Of a stretch of 13,027 nt of DNA, positions 7,524 to 13,027 are shown piece by piece. The position numbers and the translations under genes were made by a program. Each line of letters starts with the position of its first letter. Position 1 is the stretch's first letter. The stretch spans positions 1 through 13,027 of the forward strand of contig JACQFU010000421.1 of the NCBI GenBank assembly GCA_016199905.1, written 5' to 3'. The notes under the pieces are model-generated. The model did no database searches. It saw only the letters and a program-made list of their open reading frames with translations, and had not been told where the DNA came from. Source of the DNA: Candidatus Wallbacteria bacterium (lineage in GTDB: Bacteria > Muiribacteriota > UBA6191 > JACPRK01).

Positions 7524-7537
7524 TCGCCAATTGGCGA
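7524..7537. repeat. Perfect 14-bp palindrome in the gap between the giant gene and mrfA
   Basis: TCGCCAATTGGCGA is perfectly self-complementary, centred between 7530 and 7531. It lies about 48 bp upstream of the mrfAB -35 and about 64 nt past the stop of the 1777 aa gene. It could be a protein-binding site, or in RNA a 5-bp hairpin with an AATT loop. An overlapping pair, ATGCGG (7501-7506) and CCGCAT (7519-7524), can form a second 6-bp stem with a 12-nt loop. Confidence 0.35.
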
Positions 7538-7558
7538 CGAACCGCCGAATGGCCCTGA

Positions 7559-7574
7559 AGTCCGCTCGCGGACT
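7559..7574 (-). terminator. Candidate hairpin terminator after the 1777 aa gene
   Basis: AGTCCG (7559-7564) and CGGACT (7569-7574) form a perfect 6-bp stem with a 4-nt loop, about 27 nt past the stop at 7601-7603. The strongest argument is position, at the end of a long transcript and before the mrfAB promoter. No T-run follows on the transcribed strand, so it would be a weak or factor-assisted terminator. Confidence 0.3.
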
Positions 7575-7600
7575 CCCGGCGTCTAGATTTTCTCGGCCGT

Positions 7601-10600
7601 CTACCGCACCTGCTTGTTCACGTTCCCGATCACGCGGTAGTTCGTCTCGTGAGCCGTCACGTCGATGTGGAGGGCCACCTCGCGAGTGTTGCCGCGCTGG
7701 TCCTTCGCCGTGATGTGAATGGTGTCGGACTCGCCTGCGTTCGGATAGAAGTGGGTCGCCTGAAGCTCGGCCACGCTGCCTGCGTTGATGCCAACCTCTC
7801 CGGCGTCCTTCTTGGTTTCGGGGAAGTGCTGTTGCGCCGTGCCTTCGACACCCTTGATCGACAGGAATATCTCCTTGGGAGCGCAGGCGTTGTCGGCGGC
7901 CTTCACCGTCAGCCGGAACCGCACGTCCTCCTCCAGCCGAACGTTCAAGCTGGGTGGGCCGTAACCGCCGAGTCCCGTCTTGTTGGCCAGGTCGATCTTC
8001 GAGGAGTCCGTCATTCGAGTAACGGTCGACGGCCAAGGATCGGACCTCTTCTCGGAGGCGACCTTGTCGCGATAGACCGGCCGCCGATCGACGCTGGCCT
8101 TGAATGACATGTAGGACGAGGTCATCGGCATACCGGGTGTGCTGAAATCCCGGGCCCAGTCGCGATCGATCGCGAAGTAGATGGGGGTGGCCGTCTTGAA
8201 GTCGACGACCTCGATCCAGAGGTTCGGAGGGTCTTGATCGACCACGGTGTAATTGCCGACCGTGGTCGGCAGCGACGCATGAGCAGCCGCGGTCGGGCTG
8301 ACGCTGGGGGCGCGGTCCTGGGCCTCGGCACCGAAGTTCATGGTCTGAATGCCCGCGGAACTCTCCTTCAGGAAGATGGGCGCCGGCAACTTCACGTCGT
8401 CGATCTTCCAGGCCGTCACGCGATAGTTCTCGGTGTCGTAGCGCTGGGCAGAGAAGTCCTTGATCACCCAGTGGTTGATGTCTTTCGAGATTGTCGAGAA
8501 GCTGCCGCTGTCGTCGAAGGCGGGCAGGTGATCCGAGTCGGTGTTGAGATGGACGCCATAACCGAATGGGCCCCAGGTCGAGAACGCGTTGTAAATGTAG
8601 TCCGCGCTCGGGCTGGGCCGCGCGTTCCCCGTGGGGTCGAGGATCGGGCCTACCGTATCTGTGATGTCGGTGCCCCCGAAGTCCGTCGCCTTCAACAAGA
8701 ACGACGCGTTGGCGTTGGAGTAGTCCGTGCGGCCGATGTCGAATCCATAGGACTTGTTCACTGTGCGCAAGCCGACGCCGCCCCAGGTCGTGTCGCGCGT
8801 TCGCGGATCGTCGCCGACCTCGAAGTGGAACTGAGACATCTTGGGCCACTGCGGAGTCATCCCTCGGGCCGTGCCGTCGTTGAAGTGCTGGTACGGGTTG
8901 TTGTCGACGATGGTCACAATCGTGGTGTGGGCCGCCGAGTTGTACCGCACGACGCCGCCCGTGGTGATGATGTCCTGGGCAGGCAGGTTGGGCAGGGTCG
9001 CCGACGTGTAGTGAGTCTGACGCGTCGCGTCATAGTTCGTGGGATCGAACATCTGGCTGGCCTGGTAGCCGGAGCCGCTGGCCCAGGGGAGGTGGTTGTC
9101 CTGGATCAACGTCTCCACGTAGTCGTCGGTCGGACACGTGTCGGTCGCATCCGAGACGCCCAACAGGGGCTGGTCGACAGCCGGCGCGCTGAGACCGTAG
9201 CGGTACTTGCCAAAACCCGGGCCATCGGAGCCCAGCCGGAAGTACGAGAGCGTTGGGTCCGCGTCCGGATTCCACTTCACCTTGGGATGAGAGAACCGCA
9301 CGGTCAGTCGCAGCCGCGTCGGGTCTGTCGGCACCGCGAAGGCCAGCTTGGAGAAGGCCGTGGCATTCATCAGCGGCAGCGTGACCTTGAAGAGACGCTG
9401 GTTTTCGGCGCTCGTCTGGCCGTTGGTGGGCAGTGGATTGACGGCCAGCAGGCTGGAGATGGTGCCGTCGGTCAGCGCTGTTTTCACGTCGACCGGTTTG
9501 ACGTCCAGGTCGTAGAGTTCGGCCAGGGTGCCGGTCACAATCGGCTCACCGAAAGGTTTGGCGGGATCTTTCGGCAGGAACTCGGTTTCGCCGGGCGCGC
9601 CGAACCTGGGATTTCGGACCTTCAGGTACCAGGTGTAGCCAATCAGGTTCCAGTCGTCGCGGGTCAGCCGGTCGACGCGAGTGCCGAAGTTGGAGTGGCC
9701 GTCCTGGTGAAGCACCAGACCCTCCATGTGCTCCTGGGTCTGGATGTCGGCCACGGAGCGATTGCGATAGTCGAAGCTGCCGACGCCGTCCCATTTGTAC
9801 ATCCGGTTGGCGCTGGCTCCCCCGCCCGCCTGGACGTGCCCCCAGTCGGGCGTGCTGGCGATCACGGCGCCGATGGCGGCGTCATAGGCGTAGTCGGTTG
9901 CTCCGTACCACTGGACGTACGCCTGCGCGTACCAGTTCTGGATCGTGGAGGCCGTAGGGTAAGGCGCATTGCTCTTGGGCGGCACCGTGTCCTCGGCCAC
10001 CGAGTCGGGGCCATACACCGCGACGTCGTAGACCGGGTAGTCCTTCGTCCGCTTCGGGATCGACTTCACGTCGAAATCCTCGGAGTAGACCAGATTCCCG
10101 CCGGCCGGATTGAGGCTGCTTTCCGCGATGTCCGAAGGAGTGCTGAACACGGTGAGATTGCTCGGCACCGTCCAGCGTGTGCCTTCGATCTCGATCTTCA
10201 CACGATAACGACCCGGGTCCTTGAAGGGGAACTTGTCGGACTGGATGGCCAGCGGGGCCGTGGGGTCGTTGAACCTCATCGGCAAAGGCTGAGTCGACGA
10301 ATAATCCGACGCCTTGTTCCAGGCCCCCTTGAAGCAGACGCCGTCGTTGGTGGGCCCAAACGCAGCCGCGCTGCCGTCGTTGTAGGACATCGACAGCGGA
10401 TACGAGATGGCCTGCACGCTCCAGCGCCACTTGAAGGTCCGCTGGATGGCGCTGTAGGCGAAGTAGCCGACTCGCCCATCGCCGTCGGTGTCGGCCTTCA
10501 GGTGGCCGGGGGCGCTGTAGTTCACGTTGGCCTGTCCGAACTGGTCGGTCGTGAACTGTCCCGAGAACTGCGGCGGGTTTTCGATGGCGAAGATCGGCGA

Positions 10601-12934
10601 GCTGTCCTCTGCAATGTCCTTGGAACCCGTGCCCAGGCTGGACGTGTCGAGGTCCACGAGACTATCGGCCGTCGGCAGGGCGGGAGGCTCGGTCACGTTG
10701 ATGCTGGCGATGTCGACGCGGAACTGGTCGACCCGAACGCTCGTCAGGTCCGCAGTGGCCACCAGAGGCGTCACGAAGGAGTAGGTGCCTGGCGCGCCCA
10801 CGGCGATGGGCAACTCCTGAGTGTCGTTCTGGACGGGCGACGCCGTCATGTTGACGACAGCCGAAGGAGTCCCGTTGCTCAGGGACGCGGAGCCCGACAT
10901 CGGAACGTTGAAGGTGTAGGTGCGAGGCGGGAAGAACTTGTTGGAAACTACCGTGAAGTGGCCGGTGGCGTTCACGACGGCGGTGACGGTCCCGGGAACG
11001 GTCGTCTGCAGGCTGACCTGAACCGAGGCCGAGACGTTGGTGCTGAGGGTCGCCGTGGTGGTGACCTTCGTATTGTTGGAGCTGTAGACGCGATTGCCCG
11101 AGATCGTGACCGAGCCCACCGCGATGGAGGTGGCACCGGAGCTGATAGGCCCTCCGGTGACGGTGACTGAAAGATTGGTGCCCTGTGGAGCTGCAGAGTC
11201 GGTGAAGGAGCCCGTGGTCGGCAGCGACATCGGCGCGAGAGCCAGGACCGTGTAGGTGAAAAAGCCCTTCTGGAGGGTGCCTCGTTCCAGGAAGCCCGAA
11301 GCAGTGGCATCGGCGCTGGAGGCCCGATGAGCCGTTTCGATGTAGTTGTAGGACCGCAGCCGGTAGATCGGGAACTGGTGCACGGTGATGGTCCTCGACC
11401 ACTTGCTGCCAACGTCCGGAACGGCTGGCGGCTCGTCCAAGGTGCTGACGAAATAGCGGGATGCGCCCGGGTTGTTGGGATCGATCGACGAGAAATCGGG
11501 CGTGCCCGAGATGCCGGCGGCGCCCGTGGTGCGCATCGGCGGGTCGAGCGCTTCTTGGAGGAAGTACAGGTTGCCGCGTCCGTCGGCAGCGATCGAGATG
11601 ACGGGGTGCGTCGGATCGCCGGTCTTGTCCCAGACCTTGATGTCGCCCGAGGCGTTGAAGCTCGAGTGGCCCGGATAGTCCTCGACCCAGTGAACGATAC
11701 CGGTGGTGTCGTTGAAGGTGAAGTGCGTGCCTCCGTTGCGCCAGAAGCGCGTCGCCACGGCGAAGAAGGTGGGCTTGGCATCGGACGTGTAGATGTAATC
11801 GTCGGCGGTGCTGCCGGGGGTCAACTCGGCCAGGTTGGCGGCGTTGCCGAAGGTCTGGACGGTGCCACCGGCCCCGGCGTCGAAGATATCGCTCGCGTTG
11901 ACCGCGTCGTACTGCCAGACGTTGCTGGCATCGGTGTGGATTTTCTGCACCACCGCCGTGTTGCCAACTCCCTGGATGGTGTACATCTTCTGGGCCTGAG
12001 GGTTGACGCCGTCGCTGGAGAACATGAATTTCGTCGGCACGCCCAGGTGCTGCGGAGAGCCGGTGATGTGGTCGGCGCCCACCTTGCATCGGTCTCCACA
12101 AGAGGCAAAGAGATCCTTGTCGGTCTTGGTCTCGACCCCGGTGCGGATCGGCTGGCCGACGGGGCTCTCGTTGGCGGGAATCGAGAAAAGCGAAGCGTCT
12201 CCGCTGTCGGCCCACCCGATGATCTGCCGGTGCTCCTCCCGCATCTGCGCGTTCACGTGGCGCACGGCCGTGTTACCGGTCTGACCGTGGGAGGTCTGAC
12301 TTTGGAGCGAACTCATGAACCAGTGGTTCATCCCGACCACCACGCCCGTGGTGTCGGGCCCATCGATGGTGTCCTCCACACCGCCGGCAGTGAAGATGTT
12401 GGAGACGCGCGGCCGGTTGTAGAAGGTCGAGCCGCAACCCGCTCCCACGGTGCTGGTGCCCGCGCGATGGAGGACCCGGAGAGGTTGCCCGTTGGAGGGG
12501 TCGACTGTCTCGGGAGGAGGTACGTAGAACTCCCCGGCCACAGCCGTGAGGAATCCTCCGGAGCCGGGCAGGTGACGAACCGAGGGAGCGCCGCCACCCG
12601 GAGGGAAAACCAGGACGTCGTTATTCCCAATGGGCGGGTTGGGGGCCGCCCAGGTGCCCCACATGGCCGCCTGAACGGTCAGGATGTGCTCGAACTTGTC
12701 GACCGAAAGCCCTTCCGTCTGGGAGCTGGGGGACCAAACGACTCCCTGGTTGTCCAGGAATGCAGGCGCTCCGGGATTGTCGAATCGGTAGATGCGAGAA
12801 CCGCCCGAGTTGTCGTCGAGCCGCAGAAAAACGTCGCCCGGATGGTTTTGGATGTCGTCGGCCCAACCCAAAAGTCCTGACGACACCGCCAGGGCCACGA
12901 GCACGAAGAAGAGACGCAGACTGCGATTCCGCAT
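7601..12934 (-). CDS. Giant exported protein of unknown family (1777 aa), beta-propeller- and Ig-like character
   Basis: I do not recognise the family. The ATG at 12934 is chosen over an in-frame GTG at 12943 because GAGGTGAT, a strong ribosome binding site, covers that GTG and sits 4 nt before the ATG. MRNRSLRLFFVLVALAV begins a classical signal peptide ending near WA-DD. Roughly residues 25-500 contain short beta-like segments such as AADGRGNLYFLQ (about 445), suggesting a propeller. About 570-700 is Ser/Thr/Val-rich like a stalk or Ig sandwich. D815-T-D-G-D-G-R-V-G fits a calcium-binding loop. Around 980 an AEDTVPP linker resembles those between Ig-like domains. About 1690-1777 looks Ig- or cadherin-like. 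I see no protease or glycosidase motif, transmembrane anchor, or known C-terminal sorting signal. Cys are few (for example SCGDRC). A surface or secreted structural or binding protein is the inference. Confidence 0.8.
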   Translation of the reverse strand: MRNRSLRLFFVLVALAVSSGLLGWADDIQNHPGDVFLRLDDNSGGSRIYRFDNPGAPAFLDNQGVVWSPSSQTEGLSVDKFEHILTVQAAMWGTWAAPNPPIGNNDVLVFPPGGGAPSVRHLPGSGGFLTAVAGEFYVPPPETVDPSNGQPLRVLHRAGTSTVGAGCGSTFYNRPRVSNIFTAGGVEDTIDGPDTTGVVVGMNHWFMSSLQSQTSHGQTGNTAVRHVNAQMREEHRQIIGWADSGDASLFSIPANESPVGQPIRTGVETKTDKDLFASCGDRCKVGADHITGSPQHLGVPTKFMFSSDGVNPQAQKMYTIQGVGNTAVVQKIHTDASNVWQYDAVNASDIFDAGAGGTVQTFGNAANLAELTPGSTADDYIYTSDAKPTFFAVATRFWRNGGTHFTFNDTTGIVHWVEDYPGHSSFNASGDIKVWDKTGDPTHPVISIAADGRGNLYFLQEALDPPMRTTGAAGISGTPDFSSIDPNNPGASRYFVSTLDEPPAVPDVGSKWSRTITVHQFPIYRLRSYNYIETAHRASSADATASGFLERGTLQKGFFTYTVLALAPMSLPTTGSFTDSAAPQGTNLSVTVTGGPISSGATSIAVGSVTISGNRVYSSNNTKVTTTATLSTNVSASVQVSLQTTVPGTVTAVVNATGHFTVVSNKFFPPRTYTFNVPMSGSASLSNGTPSAVVNMTASPVQNDTQELPIAVGAPGTYSFVTPLVATADLTSVRVDQFRVDIASINVTEPPALPTADSLVDLDTSSLGTGSKDIAEDSSPIFAIENPPQFSGQFTTDQFGQANVNYSAPGHLKADTDGDGRVGYFAYSAIQRTFKWRWSVQAISYPLSMSYNDGSAAAFGPTNDGVCFKGAWNKASDYSSTQPLPMRFNDPTAPLAIQSDKFPFKDPGRYRVKIEIEGTRWTVPSNLTVFSTPSDIAESSLNPAGGNLVYSEDFDVKSIPKRTKDYPVYDVAVYGPDSVAEDTVPPKSNAPYPTASTIQNWYAQAYVQWYGATDYAYDAAIGAVIASTPDWGHVQAGGGASANRMYKWDGVGSFDYRNRSVADIQTQEHMEGLVLHQDGHSNFGTRVDRLTRDDWNLIGYTWYLKVRNPRFGAPGETEFLPKDPAKPFGEPIVTGTLAELYDLDVKPVDVKTALTDGTISSLLAVNPLPTNGQTSAENQRLFKVTLPLMNATAFSKLAFAVPTDPTRLRLTVRFSHPKVKWNPDADPTLSYFRLGSDGPGFGKYRYGLSAPAVDQPLLGVSDATDTCPTDDYVETLIQDNHLPWASGSGYQASQMFDPTNYDATRQTHYTSATLPNLPAQDIITTGGVVRYNSAAHTTIVTIVDNNPYQHFNDGTARGMTPQWPKMSQFHFEVGDDPRTRDTTWGGVGLRTVNKSYGFDIGRTDYSNANASFLLKATDFGGTDITDTVGPILDPTGNARPSPSADYIYNAFSTWGPFGYGVHLNTDSDHLPAFDDSGSFSTISKDINHWVIKDFSAQRYDTENYRVTAWKIDDVKLPAPIFLKESSAGIQTMNFGAEAQDRAPSVSPTAAAHASLPTTVGNYTVVDQDPPNLWIEVVDFKTATPIYFAIDRDWARDFSTPGMPMTSSYMSFKASVDRRPVYRDKVASEKRSDPWPSTVTRMTDSSKIDLANKTGLGGYGPPSLNVRLEEDVRFRLTVKAADNACAPKEIFLSIKGVEGTAQQHFPETKKDAGEVGINAGSVAELQATHFYPNAGESDTIHITAKDQRGNTREVALHIDVTAHETNYRVIGNVNKQVR

Positions 12935-12938
12935 GACA

Positions 12939-12946
12939 ATCACCTC
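12939..12946 (-). promoter_or_regulatory. Shine-Dalgarno of the 1777 aa gene, overlapping the upstream stop codon
   Basis: The reverse strand reads GAGGTGAT at 12946-12939, eight bases complementary to the 16S rRNA tail, 4 nt before the ATG at 12934. The TGA of the upstream gene (12942-12940) lies inside it, so a ribosome ending that gene would be placed to re-initiate here. Confidence 0.7.
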
Positions 12947-13027
12947 TCGGGATGGGCCTCGAACTGGGCTTTGATCAATCCGACCTGCCCTTCGGGTAGC
13001 TTGTAGAGCGCGAGCACTTCACGCATG
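12940..13027 (-). CDS. 3' end of an upstream gene, cut by the window edge
   Basis: On the reverse strand an uninterrupted frame runs from the edge to TGA at 12942-12940. It reads MREVLALYKLPEGQVGLIK, then AQFEAHPER and the stop. The ATG at 13026 could be internal, so this is most likely the C-terminus of a longer protein. It is mixed-charge and soluble-looking with no membrane segment. I do not recognise a family. Its stop is 5 nt before the ATG of the 1777 aa gene, which indicates a shared transcript and likely translational coupling. Confidence 0.55.
   Translation of the reverse strand, partial: MREVLALYKLPEGQVGLIKAQFEAHPER

Noticed and set aside
7416..7600. SOS (LexA) operator controlling mrfAB
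   Set aside because: I found neither CTG-N10-CAG nor GAAC-N4-GTTC. The CCGAA-AG-TTCGG repeat has the wrong spacing for a LexA site.
9684..9735. His-rich segment of the giant protein (EHMEGLVLHQDGHSNFG) as a metalloprotease site
   Set aside because: The histidines do not fit HExxH or another known zinc-protease spacing, so no enzymatic call is justified.
8234..11170. 978-codon open frame on the + strand, antisense to the 1777 aa gene
   Set aside because: Its translation is a low-complexity Arg/Val/Gly/His-rich string with no domain, signal peptide or ribosome binding site. The reverse-strand frame has a signal peptide, a strong Shine-Dalgarno and protein-like composition. Long antisense frames are expected where wobble G+C is high.
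11327..12880. 517-codon open frames on both strands within the start half of the giant gene
   Set aside because: Both (11327-12880 + and 10662-12215 -) are compositionally biased shadows with no start signal or recognisable domain.
1..13027. tRNA, rRNA, CRISPR, insertion sequence or attachment site
   Set aside because: Reading through the window I saw no tRNA-like cloverleaf, no regularly spaced short direct repeats, and no transposase or integrase motif. The regular repeats in 1611-3248 are protein-domain repeats.

Overview
The window is G+C-rich bacterial DNA with dense coding, few intergenic gaps and strong G/C wobble bias; the bias leaves very long open frames antisense to the real genes. 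Two very large exported proteins with beta-sandwich and bacterial Ig-like architecture sit beside a DNA-repair gene pair. This suggests a free-living, high-GC, probably Gram-negative-type bacterium from a poorly sampled lineage. I cannot name the taxon from sequence alone. I see no tRNA, rRNA, CRISPR array, insertion sequence or phage gene.

Layout, left to right. (1) At 3-191 (+) is a short open frame, either a ~60 aa protein or the 3' end of a gene cut by the window edge. (2) At 270-3812 (+) is a ~1180 aa exported metalloprotease. It has a signal peptide, a matrixin-like M10 catalytic domain with a complete HExxHxxGxxH zinc motif, a small carboxypeptidase-regulatory-like fold, an Ig-like region, four Ig-like repeats of exactly 108 residues plus a divergent fifth, and a tandem C-terminal domain. 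(3) At 3816-5036 (-) is an RNase H-fold DEDDh exonuclease with a TPR tail, MrfB/YprB. (4) At 5061-7415 (-) is an SF2 helicase with a DUF1998 four-cysteine C-terminus, MrfA/YprA. (5) The gap at 7416-7600 holds a candidate mrfAB promoter, two palindromic elements and a candidate terminator hairpin. (6) At 7601-12934 (-) is a 1777 aa exported protein of unknown family. (7) At 12940-13027 (-) is the 3' end of another gene, whose stop codon overlaps the ribosome binding site of gene 6.

How the genes work together. mrfA and mrfB run in the same direction with a 24-nt gap and a strong Shine-Dalgarno before mrfB, so they form a two-gene operon. In Bacillus subtilis the same pair (yprAB, mrfAB) acts in a repair route for mitomycin C lesions: MrfA is a 3'-5' helicase and MrfB a DEDD exonuclease. 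All the catalytic and metal-binding residues I can identify are intact here. The metalloprotease converges on mrfB with only 3 nt between the stop codons, and one small inverted repeat spans both stops. The 1777 aa protein is probably translated together with the gene to its right. Nothing in the sequence links the exported proteins functionally to mrfAB; the adjacency looks incidental. The most novel material is the unclassified 1777 aa protein and the strict 108-residue repeat array.
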